Part shown: positions 12,141-23,900 of the stretch, one piece after another | How positions within the stretch are numbered: the stretch's first letter is position 1 | Layout: each line of letters starts with the position of its first letter | DNA from: Liolophura sinensis | Lineage: Eukaryota; Mollusca; Polyplacophora; Chitonida; Chitonidae | Length of the DNA: 64,000 nucleotides | NCBI RefSeq assembly: GCF_032854445.1 | Contig: NC_088303.1 | Location: 14,453,501-14,517,500 of the forward strand | Direction: 5' to 3' | Program-made: the position numbers and the translations under genes | The notes under the pieces: generated by a model | The model's database searches: none | The model's input: only the letters and a program-made list of their open reading frames with translations | What the model was told of the DNA's origin: nothing

Positions 12141-13504
12141 AAATTCCCTTTGGTGGGTCATGATAAAATAAGTCACAGAACCACTGAAATAGTCCCTACC
12201 GTGGTCGAGAAATAGTGAGGAAGGACGGCACACTATACACTCAAGTACTGATCAGTGTATTATAGAAAGCGTATATAGTTTACACTGGGATATTAAATGT
12301 AATCTTATATACCTACATGTATGCTTTTTGTCGACACCGGTATGCAAGATTGGTAAATGGGTTGCTGGGCTATCATGCCGGTAAACCAAGAAGGCTTGTG
12401 TTATGTATATACTCTGGCAAACAGATCTCTTCAGCCCAGGAAAAGTCGTTCCACAAAACTTAAATGATGACAAAAATTTGAATTTAAAAACATCAGCAAA
12501 TGAGCATTTAAGTTTGTCCGTTGACGTAAATTTCCTGTTTGAGAACAAACCAAGGTTCAAGGTCAACATTTCCAAAGCAGGCATCAGCTGACATGGCGCG
12601 TCCAGTAAAATGTTATTTTCAGCTTTTAAATCAAGGATTTGTTTTTCACAAAGAATCCAAAACGTTTTAGAAGAGAATGTGATCCTTTGCGATTTGAACA
12701 ACTAATTATATTCGTATATAACGCCTATACGCCTGAACCAGACTAGCTCATTCCAACTTAAATGTTTCAGCAAGGCTGGAACACAGTTTGGTTCAATTGT
12801 GTGTGTCGAGACTTCTGTAAGGTTCAGTGTGAATAGATAAAGTTGTTACAGAAGTAACGTCCCACTTCTAGGCTTTCTGTACCACCCCATGTGGCCCGTG
12901 AATGTCAAGACATACCCCGTATTTTTCGACAATCATCCAGTCAGAACAGTTTAGACAGATAAAAAAAAATAATTCAAATGTAAATACCTAAATAGGGGTC
13001 TTGATTTCATAAATATTCCACGAATTTTAAAGTGATCAAGAGGTTAGCAATACTCTGTCGAATTTTCAACATTACTTTTTTCCCCGTGCATTTCCTACCA
13101 TTATACTAAACCAGTCTCTTCCAAGATAATACTTACGCTAAAGCAGTTAAGATTTTGAGATGTCCGATTATACTTTTCGTAGATAAAGTGTGACTGTGAA
13201 TCGTCAGACTTTACTTACCATCTATGTAAACATGTCTTGACTGATAAGCTTAATTTTTCTAAATAATGATGATCTAGGAGCTGAGAAAGGTAAATATGAC
13301 AGCAAATAAGAAAAATATCCTTTCGGCACTTGAAAACTTGAAAAAAAATGGTGTAAACGGAAGAAGGTAGAACCTTCAGTCCTTGACACTTGACTTGAGC
13401 TGGCCAAAAAAAAAAGGTTGTGTAGGCAATTCACTATATTAATGCCAGCGCTCATGCGACAGACAAACAAATTCTGAAGAATGCAGCTGTGGGAATTTAT
13501 AACC

Positions 13505-14737
13505 TTCAGAAAAATACCTTATTGTTCCTGCGGATAAAGCTCGTAATAATACATCTATTTGCAAGAATTATTACGGCCAAGTTCTTGTAGAAGGGCTCAG
13601 TGTCACTACAACAACAGCCGTAACACCAACATATTCTAAACTATTTTAAAGCATCACTTCTTTCTCAAAGAAAACATTCGTACTATCCCATCACATCGAT
13701 ATAACTCAACTTTACTGGATTCCAAAAAATGCATACATCTCCATATAAAGCTCCTTTATTACGGGATCGAGAAGTTGTACCACCAACCTCGGATCTACTT
13801 TCTTAACGAACGCACTACAAGAAACAGTCATTTTGGAAAACGTATTGTTGTGCAACTGAAAAAACAGTTCTGACATTAACTGAATGTGGATTCTTAAAAA
13901 CTCAAAACGTCTAACTGAAGAACAATACGCTCAAATATATGTACAGTAGGCCTATAACGACATCTCGACTTTCTCCACTATCTATACAACACTTCCTCAC
14001 ACATATTTAATTGATAGAATTTCATCGCTAATTGTATGGGTGTTTGATAAAACTGGTCACCGCTACATTAAGGTCAAAGGCAACAAAGTCGTTTTCAGTT
14101 AAACTACATACAAGGGTTGCCATTCATGGGATGTTTGGTTGTTTCATCGAGTTGCTTGAGATAACATATACATGTGAAAGTCGGGGAACCGTATACCAAC
14201 AGTGTTCAGATATTTCAATGGGTATCAATTATTCCCACTTTTGGCTGACCTATGCCTGTTCTCGTATGAATACGACTGTATGCAGAATCTATTAAGGAGT
14301 AATCCTCACCAGGCACAATCTTTCCAGTTCACTAAACGGTATATTTAAAGGAAACCACAGGACTCTCCAGATGGTACAATCTTATCTGGACCAATATCTG
14401 TGCAGAGATCAAAGAGGTTTCCTCTCTCGCAGACTTTACTACAAGAAGGATAGTTTTCAATGTTGACATCGTAAATTATCTTTACTTGCCCCAGCAATAT
14501 ATTAAAAGGTCTGCATATGGGGCGTGTACATTATCTCGCCTTGTAGCATTTGTTAGATCTTGCGTGATATATGACGATTTCAATCAACGTCAAAAGTTAA
14601 TACTGCAAAAGTTATTGTGCCAAGGTTATTCCATCAAACCCCTTCACTCCAAGTTTCTTAAGTTTTGCAATGAGTATAAATCTCTTGTAAGTAAATATGG
14701 ACATAGCGTCCAAAATCTCTGGCGCTCTGCTTCATGA
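13505..14737 (+). pseudogene. Dead Penelope-like reverse-transcriptase relic
   Basis: Successive frames preserve blocks of a reverse-transcriptase polyprotein common in invertebrate genomes. These are IVPADKARNN with CKNYYGQVL (about 13520-13585), LYWIPKN (about 13709), FITGSRSCTT (about 13760), IYTTLPHTYLIDRI (about 13980), PLLADLCLFSYEYD (about 14240), SFQFTKRYI (about 14320) and a C-terminal stretch QKLILQKLLCQGY..LHSKFLKFCNEY ending at 14737. The catalytic YxDD expected after KRYI is gone: a stop follows and the frames break repeatedly. Family knowledge places this arrangement near Penelope-like elements; the exact clade is inference. No GIY-YIG endonuclease part is recognisable downstream. 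Confidence 0.7.
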
Positions 14738-15455
14738 TTGTGTCTAATTCCGCTTAACCCGGGACTAGGGGCATTATATTCATCTTAGTGAATTGGATCG
14801 CTACTTTGTATATATGAACTGTTCAATCAAAGCCCTACTGAAATACATATTTAATTATCGACAACTTATATTCTAGCATGGTACACGATTTGAATACTGA
14901 TTACATGTAGCCACCTAGAACATACCTTACGTCTTTCCTATATCATTGAAAACTGTGGACCGTTTCTCTTTGGGTGATTTCGTCCTAATTTCGTACTTTG
15001 TATTCTTTCTTAATCCTTTGTGTTTAACGTCGTTTTGGGGTTTGGCCTTGCGCTTATTTACCCGGATGACTGGTGTAGGAACGTCTGGTTCAACGCATAA
15101 ATCAAAACTTACGTCGTTTTAGATAAAGAATTGGGTTGTTGTTGTTGATGGTTTTGGTTTTTTTCAGGTTGTTAAGTCACTATGCACTGACCGATTGCAT
15201 TGTTTTTCCAACTTTCTTCTGTCCCTGGACTGAGGAAGCTCATAGGATTAAAACGCTTGGAATAACAAATTGATGTCGGATTTTTCTGGGTTTTTTTTAG
15301 TTTTAGTTGTGATTTACACAAATTTCGCTCTTGTGATAGTCCTTGATACAAACATTTTCAAGGGTTTTAGACACTTTTTAAAAGTTACAAAAAGAGTAGA
15401 TACCTTGTTTCTCCACAATATACTAGGCTATATGTACATCCAGCTTCCTAAGCAC

Positions 15456-15581
15456 ATGATGCTTCGACACAAGGCACTACTAACCGGTATGCTGTGTGTT
15501 GCATTGGCGACAGTGCAGGCAAATCATCCTAAAAAATACTTATGGTTAGCCCGAAGGACACTAGCAAATAGAAGTTCCTAA
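15456..15581 (+). CDS. Small ORF with a signal-peptide-like start (41 aa)
   Basis: ATG ATG at 15456-15461 opens a frame with MMLRHK, a hydrophobic run ALLTGMLCVALA and a TVQA end that fits signal-peptidase cleavage. A basic tail with KK and RR follows, then TAA. It could be a tiny secreted peptide, a first exon read past its donor, or chance. No homologue is recalled, and it lies downstream of the dead retroelement. Confidence 0.15.
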   Translation: MMLRHKALLTGMLCVALATVQANHPKKYLWLARRTLANRSS

Positions 15582-15752
15582 TGACTTACAGGCCTGTACC
15601 TGTGACTTATACATTGAGCTTTGGTTCCCCGCTACGTATTTAACGTGAATGGTAATGCTACTGTCCAGATCTCTTATTATACTTGAAAAGTAGAGGGTAT
15701 GGTAAGCGTGAGAACTCAGGATTTACCAAATGAGATAAATGAACATGTTGTT

Positions 15753-15793
15753 CAGGGTATTCATAATACCCTGATATGGTATTTTACCATATC
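15753..15793. repeat. Two adjoining perfect 21-bp hairpins
   Basis: CAGGGTATT-CAT-AATACCCTG (15753-15773) and GATATGGTA-TTT-TACCATATC (15773-15793) share one base. Each has 9-bp perfect arms and a 3-base loop. Confidence 0.9.
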
Positions 15794-16404
15794 GATTCTT
15801 CACTTACACATATGGTCCATCAGCTATATAATTGTAAAAGTACAGCATAGTGACATCTTCTTGTCTCTAACTTGTCGACTTTTTTAAATCGCTGACTCAC
15901 CTTCTTTATGGAATGACGTTTTTCTAAATTTTCCTTTGGCACACATCTTTTAGCTTATTCGGCGACAATATAGAAAGACTATATCAATAATCTGAGGTAC
16001 AGTATTTCGGTTTTAAAATAAACTATGATAAAAAACCCTTAAAAAATGGACAAAGAAAATAGCACTTTCGAGATCTATTCTAGCTTTATTTTTTTGGGAC
16101 AAAAAATATATGTAATAAATATATAGTGGAGGCAACCAGATTTATATTTAACAAAAAAAATGACTTCTTGTCTTGACGTACTTTAGTACAAGTCTTACTT
16201 TTATAAGGCATGTGTACACCATTTGGAAGCTGTATACTAGCTAATGGCAACACATATCATAACATATCATATCATTTTGAGGCGGAGGAAAGTTTCATCT
16301 AAGGCTTTATTAAATGTGATGGCATCACAGCATTTTGGGTTAATCTACTGGTGTGGCGCGGAATCCTTTATACAGCAATTAAAAACGCTGCATTTTATTT
16401 CCTT

Positions 16405-16565
16405 CTTGGGCGCGTGTTACTGCTTAAGTATTCACATGAATACTTAGAATAAACCATCTTAAGCTAAATTGGTACAGATGCCCAATTTCTCTGGTTACTA
16501 GAACCATTTGCTATTTATCAAATTGTCGTCGCTGTTCGGGTTTTATTGTCATTTCAGTTGTCTTT
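16405..16565 (-). repeat. DR-A copy, partial
   Basis: TGCTTAAGTATTCACATGAA, CCATTTGCTATTTATCAAAT and TTGTCGTCGCTGTTCGGGTT follow the reverse order. Confidence 0.5.
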
Positions 16566-17214
16566 TAGAGTGGGATCCCTTGTACTGAGCAGAAAGAAAA
16601 CGCGAAACACTATTCTTTGCTATCTACCAGTCTTAAATTGATAAACATTCTAGTTGCCTTTAAAGAAGTATTGTGTTAATTATTTGGCATGTAAGCCATA
16701 AAGTCCATTTCTCAAGACACACAAAAGACATTAAGTAATATAGACGTTAAGTGCTGTCAGGCGCTGCCTGTATTTCCCCTTTAGATCCTGCTTTTTTTCC
16801 TGTCGAGTAAAAGTCCTTTCATGAAGAACAATACATTCAACTACAATACATACAATACAATTAAACATGAATAATAACGTATTCACATTTGTTTCACAAA
16901 ATTAGAATCAGGCGCTCGTGGACAGATCTGCCTGAAAATGTGTGTGCAGTTGTGGTTTGACCTAATACCTTTCCTTTATCAACTGTTGGTCTTTTATGCC
17001 TAAAGACCCGCTGTTAAACGCCTTGTGCACGGCAAATTAGAATTTGCCCTTTACATGTGGTATTGTAAAATTGTGTCTCTGACGTGCTCTACTCCCCTGA
17101 ATGTAAAAATAAACTCATATTATCGATTTTAGTTCGGTATTTTAGTTGTTTTAATATGGTTTCTTTCTTGACTTGATAAAAATTACTGCCGAGTTGAGGG
17201 TAACATTTCCCAGC

Positions 17215-17405
17215 TTCCAGGACGAGAAAGAGCGGTGTGTATTTTATATATACTGACGTTTCTCAACACGGCTGTGATAAGACGGCGTTCAGCCAGATTT
17301 GTGAGAGTCTTGCTTTGTTTATAGAGTTTATTCGGAAGCCGCACAGGTGCTCTGAGGATCAGAGTGGCGGAAAATGGAAAAATCTAACAGCAGCTTAACA
17401 TTGAG
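17215..17405 (+). pseudogene. Decayed SCP/calexcitin-like gene remnant
   Basis: Translated pieces follow genes 2 and 3 in order. First comes ELRVTFPSFQ..KER (compare LLRMEFNSFM..KYR). Next is DVSQHGCDKTAFSQICESL (compare DVYHEGFITKATFDQICENL). After a change of frame comes AENGKI, a stop, then QQLNI (compare AENGKVSEQRYI). The roughly 25 residues between the last two blocks are shortened and unrecognisable. Nothing matching EF-hands III and IV follows. At nucleotide level the clearest blocks are CAGATTTGTGAGA and GCGGAAAATGGAAAAATC. The in-frame stop, frameshift, internal deletion and lost C-terminal half make it a pseudogene. It lies on the plus strand 4.3 kb upstream of gene 2, so it probably arose as a local duplicate. 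Confidence 0.65.
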
Positions 17406-18485
17406 GGGGTTTTGGTCGTGTCTCTTTTATTTTATATTGCTAAAATAACCGGTGTAGGCTCAGGAATCAAGAAAATTTCCTCTCAAAGGCAGTGCATCGT
17501 TACCATTTAAATAAGTGGACCTAAAAGGGATGAAGGTATGGTTTGGTTTATTACAAACCCAAATTATTCTTCAAGTTCAATAAAGTATATACAGAGTTAA
17601 GAGAAATTTGCATTTGTCAATGATGTCATCACTGGTTTCAGTGGTTCTATGGAGCACCAAACCTTCCACTGGCTCTATTCACATCAGTTGCGGTTACACT
17701 TGGGCAAATTAGTGGCTGGAGAGCGGTTCCGACGTTTACACTAGCGAAAAGGGGTCACCTACACTAAGCCAGTTTTATTTCTGATCCACCAAGTTTGGTG
17801 ACTTAAATTACAGCCAGTTCCGTTCTACGTTGTTGTTCCAGTTTCATCCTTATTAATTTCTGGAAAAAAGTCTGTCCTGAGACTTTCTCATAATTCTAAT
17901 TTCACCTTGATCAGATTCCCCAAAATGCTTGTTAAATCTGTCTTCATACATTTTCCCTTACTTCTCCCTTACCCGATTTTAAAGTATCATTATTTTACCC
18001 GCATAACATTTCACAAGATGCTTATTTTAATTTCACAGGATATTAATTTCACCCTGACCTGGTTTTGTATGATGTTCATTTCGCCGTAACCCGATTTGAC
18101 AATAAAAGTTTCCACTGAAAATTATTTTGGGTAACATGAGCACAATTTTGATTGTACACTTATACATCAAGGTTCATCAAGTACAAGAACTTATATTTCC
18201 AAACTGAACGGTTACCCTTTTAACCCAGGGTATATTTTTTACATAGGTTGAGGTAAGGCGAAGAGAACAAGTTCAATATGATTTGAAATCCGCTGTAAAT
18301 ATCCCCACACGTATGTTTGCAATACATGTCCTAAACTGTCTGCTCAAAAGCTATGGATATCTCATGCATGTGTTTCGACGAGTAGATCCATAAGTTTCTC
18401 TTGCCCAGATTCCCACTATATACAAATATATCCTGAACGTCTTAACAAATGAGGATGGTGGTGGTGGGGGATGGGGGGGGGGGGG

Positions 18486-18672
18486 CTCCATTGCTCCGTG
18501 TCGATTGCTCTGAGTTCAAGTCCAGTTCATGCTGGCCGTGCATGGGAATGATGATGAATTGTTTCCCCAAGGCTATGCCCGGTTTCCTCTCACTATATTG
18601 CTCGCCGCCGTCGCATAAGTGAAATGCCCTTGAGTACAGCATGAAAACATCAATCAGATAAATAAATAAATC
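18486..18672 (+). repeat. SINE-1 (tRNA-derived) copy
   Basis: Contains the B box GAGTTCAAGTCCAG, then CATGCTGG, GCCGTCGCATAAGTGAAATG and a tail of AAATAAATAAAT. The SINE-1 consensus seen across this window is: tRNA-like head, B box, GCTGGCTTCCTCTCCGGCCG, CGGTTTCCTCC, GTCGTATAAGTGAAATATTC, TTGAGTACGGCGTAAAACAC, AAATAAAT tail. A run of 13 G precedes this copy (18473-18485). Confidence 0.85.
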
Positions 18673-18909
18673 TACGTTGTCCTCCCTAACATGCCTTGTA
18701 TACTGTGACCTCAACATCTAAAGGAATCTCTTAAATGCCCTAATTTGTGAGCACTATGTCCTCAATATCTCCGAACTCCTCCAATCCGGACTTTAGACAT
18801 TTGTTCTAAATTGCCCTCATAATAATGTCATAAGCTGTCTCCACAAAGCCAACCATCTTCACAAATATCTGCATTATTAACGGACTTCACAGATATGTGC
18901 TCGATTAGC

Positions 18910-19130
18910 CTATATTGCAATTAACATGACCGCAGATTTTTTACCTAATTCTGCTTAAGCCGCTGTGCTAGCGTTTAAGCATTTACATGAACGGTTAGAA
19001 TAAAACCCTAACTGAGGTAATTGACAAGAGACCGTATCTCACAGGTTACGTGTGACCATTTGCCCGCTAACACACTGTCGTCTCTGCTTTGGTTTTTCTC
19101 TTTATGCTGTAAGTCTTAATTATATTCCAA
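18910..19130 (-). repeat. DR-A copy
   Basis: Well-kept reverse copy: ACCTAATTCTGCTTAAGCCG, TTTACATGAACGGTTAGAAT, GGTTACGTGTGACCATTTGC and CTGTCGTCTCTGCTTTGG. Confidence 0.7.
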
Positions 19131-19712
19131 TTCCATAAGCCAACTATCACAGTGTTGTATGGTTGCTCTAATTTTACTCAGCACGCTCATCTTTTGTATT
19201 GTAGTTGTTTCTTAATCGGACATCAAATCATCAACTGAAGAGGATTTCTTAGCGTAACACATCCCATAACAAGCGACAAATGTTAACTTCAGTATTAAGA
19301 TAAGCAAACCTTGTCACTAGTACCAAGACAAGTACTTCGTCTTAAATGCTATGTGTAAATGCTATCAAGACAAAATAAAGTCCCTTAGATTAATTTGTAA
19401 AGTGGAATTCGAATTGTACTTTATTTAATGCAAATATCGGACATGTCTTGTTTGATTGATACATTTTCCAAATGCGATACGGTTGTGAAAAAAATATGTG
19501 AGGAGAATATCTATAATGTTAAACTTAATTCTTTTTGGTGCGGTATGTGAGTGTCTTTCTTGACTGTTTTTAATACAAACATTTTGATATGAGAAGTCAC
19601 TCTTAGTCTAGTACTTGTTGGCGACTGGTGGCCGTCCTATGGTCGATGTAATCGTATGCTGTTTCCTTGGTGATAACGCATTTCCAGAAGTTTCTAGTCA
19701 GCTCATTTAATT

Positions 19713-19741
19713 CCCCCGCCCCCCCCCCCCCCCCCCCCCCC
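19713..19741. repeat. Poly(C) tract
   Basis: CCCCCG followed by 23 consecutive C. Such a run can form i-motif/G-quadruplex structures and is prone to length errors in assembly. Confidence 0.95.
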
Positions 19742-21199
19742 AACACCACACTCACATACGTGAAAAGTGACTGCCACCAATAAACACGGTTAATTCCAAT
19801 AAATGTAATATACCTTGTGCTTATGCATTTTGTGTGGGTGTGTGGTTCAATAAAAATGATGAAGAGGTCAAGGTATCCGTACGTAAATTTAGCTGACCTT
19901 CTTTCTCGTCACTGCCACACTTTCCTTGCGCGTGGACTATTTTAAAGAGCTACCAATAAGACGATGTGTCCACGAGTGTATTGCAATCAGACTTTATTCG
20001 CCTTTGATGGAACGCAATACTTACGTATTTTTGGTGACTTGACTGCCTGTCTCATTACCATGACCCCGAAGACCCTTGCTAAGGATCTGTGTATGCGCTT
20101 TGCTATTGGGTGAGTACAGCATCATGATCAAAGTTCCACTTTAATGCAGAATTTAATAACCTGAAGAGTATTAACTACAACCGCAATCCCCGGGTTTGTC
20201 AGTCCTTGTGAAGAAGTCGATGAAGCCCTGTAGGCTATAAGGCCTAGACACATGGGAAAATAATTTCAACGTCTACCTTACTCTGTGTAGGTACCTTGCA
20301 TGATTAACTATAATTAAGACACACACATAATTAGTATGTGTAAAAGTTTAGCTTTATCGCTGAAGACTACATCCAGCTTTTGCTGACAAAGGTACATTTC
20401 TTCCCTTTCCCAAATCAGATACAGAATGGCCTGAAGTCTTGACCATGTTCTATTAAGAGGTTTACGCAGGCGCCATTATGCTTCTGAAGAGAACAGATAA
20501 TACGTTCGATGCCCCCGGGCTAGAATTGCGATCCAGTCAACAGCTTAGAAGCACACTAAGTGAATGATTTTTTTCCACTGATAGTTCCACTGATGACGGA
20601 TGCCCGTGATTGTTCTCCAAAGATGTAAAGGTATAGCAAACAGGCCACAGCTCAGTAAAACCAACAGCCTTTCCACTCAATACCAGATAAACTTGATGAC
20701 TTAAACATACAGGGGAGCCAGCGAGAGCTCGGCGCGAGCACAGGAACGAACCCGTGAAAGGCTGTTGTTTCAGTGCACCATTCTGGATTTCTTGCATTTA
20801 CAGCACTCTCGGTGAGTTAGATTGAATGAATGATAGTGGCGGCGTCTCTGCAGTTTTTCAGCCATATATCGTGGTGAGCACACGGTCAGTTGTACATACT
20901 GTGCTTAATGACCATGGTAATCATCAGCGAGAAGCCCGGCGCAAGTGCCAGTTACATGCCATGGATGTCATCACGCAATGCGGGATTGAATACCTTAAAA
21001 ATTAAACATTTAATTACATTTATTCTGTCCAAAAAATCTAAAAAAGAAAAACAGCTAGTTTTGGTTATAATATTTAGTAGTGATCCAACTGGAGCTTACT
21101 TAATTTTTTTTCAGTGATTCCCAGAAACTGTTAATTTAAACGATCGGATCGGATGTCCTATTTTCTTTAACATAAACATTATTACTGAAATACATCCTA

Positions 21200-21475
21200 G
21201 TTATAGATGCGTATAAAAAGACTACAGCATACAGACAAAAGACAGAAACGCGACCATACCATGATAGCTGGCAAATGGTCATGCGTAGCTGGTGAAATCC
21301 AACTTCCCGTCAGTTTACCTCAGCTAGGTTTTAATTCTAACTGTTCATGTAAAACTTTAGGTAGTAGCAAATTACACGTTCCATTGCATCATAACTTAAG
21401 CAGAATTAGTTTTAAATGATGCACTGATGATAATTGCGGTGTCACTGGTCTAGAAATAGCTCAGTATGGCGCAGC
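21200..21475 (+). repeat. DR-A copy, nearly full length
   Basis: ATGATAGCTGGCAAATGGTC, TCTAACTGTTCATGTAAAAC, AACTTAAGCAGAATTAG and GTCACTGGTCTAGAAATAGC in order. It lies just upstream of EF-hand gene 2, within whatever intron precedes that coding exon. Confidence 0.7.
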
Positions 21476-21727
21476 AATTGACTGGAGATACTCATCCAGT
21501 CACGTCTGTGAGTAGTGATTAAAATCTGTAAAGCCCATCGCGCAATGCATAGGTCATTTCGTATGGAATGATCTAGTTGCCGAAGAAGCGCTTGATTGTC
21601 CAGTGGTCTTTGAAAGGATCGCAGACATGCGCATGCGCATGGGTCCTTCATGCTGATATTGGTTTCATCCGCGATGTGTTCAATTATAATGTTCCCATTG
21701 TAGGAATCCAAACGAGTATTGCTAAGG

Positions 21728-22285
21728 ATGGAATTTAACAGTTTTATGGTCAAAAAATACCGTTCTTACTTTGGCTTCCTTGATGTTTACCACGAGGGGT
21801 TCATCACGAAGGCTACGTTTGATCAGATTTGTGAGAACCTTTGTAGAGTCTACAGCGCCAGTCCGGAAAAAGTGCGTTTGCTAAAAGCTGAGGTCCCAAA
21901 ATGGTGGGTACATTTCCAGGATCTTGCAGAAAATGGAAAAGTCTCCGAACAGCGCTACATTGATGTGATTCAGTCTTGTTTTTTCCTGCCCACGACGCTC
22001 AAAACTTACAGGGACAATATGGCCCGAGCTTTTGGAATTATATTTGACATCATAGATGTGGATGGAGATAACTACATTTCCATTCAAGAACTCCGTAAAT
22101 ATTACAGCGCTTTTGGATGTACTGATCAGAAGTTTTTGAGGAAAGTATTTGAGGCGCTGGACATCAACCGCAATGGGCTGATTTCTAAAGAGAACTACAT
22201 GGATGTTAACGACAAATACTTCTTCAGTAGGGATAGTAATTCTGGATGTGCTTTTTTGTTTGATTGGTCACGAAGTGGGGACTAA
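21728..22285 (+). CDS. SCP/calexcitin-like EF-hand protein 2 (185 aa)
   Basis: Intronless 185-codon frame, ATG at 21728 and TAA at 22283-22285. A hand alignment gives about 118 of 185 residues identical to the gene at 40.8 kb, with no gaps. Loop I (residues 19-30) and loop II (about 66-76) are degenerate. Loop III is DVDGDNYISIQE (110-121), with all acidic ligands and N at position 6. Loop IV is DINRNGLISKEN (145-156), where the position-12 Glu, the usual bidentate calcium ligand, is N. The C-terminus (YFFSRDSNSG..FLFDW) matches the FFxSxDxxSxGxxxFG-type ending of molluscan SCP/calexcitin proteins. The likely role is cytosolic calcium buffering or sensing, probably with weak site IV. A splice acceptor (CCCATTGTAG, exon start 21704) precedes the ATG by 24 bases, so an upstream leader or short coding exon is expected. 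AATAAA lies about 250 bases past the stop. Confidence 0.88.
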   Translation: MEFNSFMVKKYRSYFGFLDVYHEGFITKATFDQICENLCRVYSASPEKVRLLKAEVPKWWVHFQDLAENGKVSEQRYIDVIQSCFFLPTTLKTYRDNMARAFGIIFDIIDVDGDNYISIQELRKYYSAFGCTDQKFLRKVFEALDINRNGLISKENYMDVNDKYFFSRDSNSGCAFLFDWSRSGD

Positions 22286-22532
22286 ACTTTACAATTAATC
22301 TGAAACTACAAGACAGTTCCTGGTGTGCTCAGTGTCATTCTCGTTTACATGGTCACTACGGGGGCATTTACGCTAGTCCAGCACAACGAGCTTTCATTAT
22401 ATTTACAACTGTAGCCTCTATTTTCGAATTGTTTATTTTGGAGGCGACTCAGTTCTGATTTTGGAGGTGACCCAATTTCGAATTTTTTAGCTTTGATCAG
22501 TCTAAACGGTTTTGCGTCAAATTAGACTGCAT

Positions 22533-22538
22533 AATAAA
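22533..22538 (+). terminator. Candidate poly(A) signal of EF-hand gene 2
   Basis: AATAAA on the plus strand, 248 bases after the TAA of the 21.7-kb gene. It is the first clear hexamer downstream. Position and strand fit, but the hexamer is common in AT-rich DNA. Confidence 0.4.
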
Positions 22539-23649
22539 TCAATGTAGGCTGATTAAGCAAAAGGTAAAAGGAGAACCATGCAGAAGGATGAAAGTCGAGC
22601 CTGAATTATTTGACTTGATATCTGTCGTTTTGAAATATGTTCCCACGGTCATTAATAGTCTATTGCATGAAGATAACAAAAGACTCTCAGGGCTAAAGAT
22701 GGCAGGTGTAATTGGTAATATTCGTATAATTTGATGTTTCATGAATACAGCGGAGATGTCACAAACTTGTGAAATAACAAAAAGCATACGATCTGGATTG
22801 GTTTTTATTTCTTTCAGTTTTACCATGATGTATTAGCACTTCTTTTTGTCCTGCCAACAAGATCTACTTGGCTTCTGGCCTAGGGCCTCAACAATTTTCA
22901 GAAAATTACCAGTTTTTACGTTTTGCTACCGAGCAAGTTGCATAACTTTCTACAAAAAGTCTGCTTATAGTCACAGACAAACATTGGAAATTCAAGCAGC
23001 AAGTCAAAAACCTATATTTATATATGACACGTGGTATGATACAATATGAATTTTCTATTCTGTACAACACATCATTTTTTGACCAGATTTTTTGACTTTG
23101 CTGCTTTTCTCTCTGTGCTGTATGTCTATAATTATGTTATATGCGTATACCTATATAATATAAAATACCATAGTTTAGAGAGCAAATCTTGAGCAAAGAC
23201 GCTATTGTGATAATTAGCTTAATACTTGCCAGTTGTCTATAATTGTGAAATAGGAAAAAATACTTTAACTATCTTTTGACTTGTTTGTGTATCACCCTTT
23301 GGGAAATACTAGCATCACCAATTACGTCTTGATCAACTTTTCCTATAAATTGCAGTGTGTACTTAATGTACATATGAGTTCCACAGGTTGGACAAAATAG
23401 CTAGTGCTGCCTCTCTTAACTATTCCGTTCGCATGAACTACTTGTGTTAAGTAAAACTTAGCATAAGTTTTAAACCTTGGTCGACGAGTTGCCTCCCTAG
23501 AACGCACAGCAGTTGGGTTGCATCTGTCACGTGTTTTGAATATTCAATCATTTTCTGCTCGTCTACTCTGCCATTTGGTATTGCTGTATTTGTACAATTC
23601 ATACTGCTCCCAAACCCCGGGATGTTTCAAATCAGACGCAATTAAGATA

Positions 23650-23900
23650 TGATTTGATTTGATTGAGGTTTTATCCCGTACTCAAGAATATTTCACTTAT
23701 ACGACGGTGGCCAGCATTATGGTGGGAGGAAACCAAACAGTGCCCGGGGAAAGCCACGACCAACCGCACTTTGATGTCAGGTCTTTCCATGTACGGCAGA
23801 AGAGTCAACATGAGCTGGACTTGAACTCACATCGACCACATTGGCAAAGTGGCTTTCGGGTCATTGAGCCGCGCTGGCACGCTAACCACAGAGGTCACCG
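23650..23900 (-). repeat. SINE-1 copy, nearly full length
   Basis: The core GTACTCAAGAATATTTCACT is kept, and on the minus strand the B box GAGTTCAAGTCCAG and a tRNA-like head are present. The tail here is GATTTGATTTGATT rather than AAATAAAT. Confidence 0.85.

Larger units (their letters stand above)
9548..13504. other. Repeat-rich intergenic region
   Basis: Contains at least five DR-A copies or fragments in both orientations and an (AAT)n tract. A 149-codon minus-strand frame at 12252-12701 has no recognisable domain, and I treat it as chance. Confidence 0.5.

Noticed and set aside
12252-12701. 149-codon minus-strand ORF
   Set aside because: No domain, no homologue recalled, no transposon hallmark, and competing frames. 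Probably chance in AT-rich DNA.
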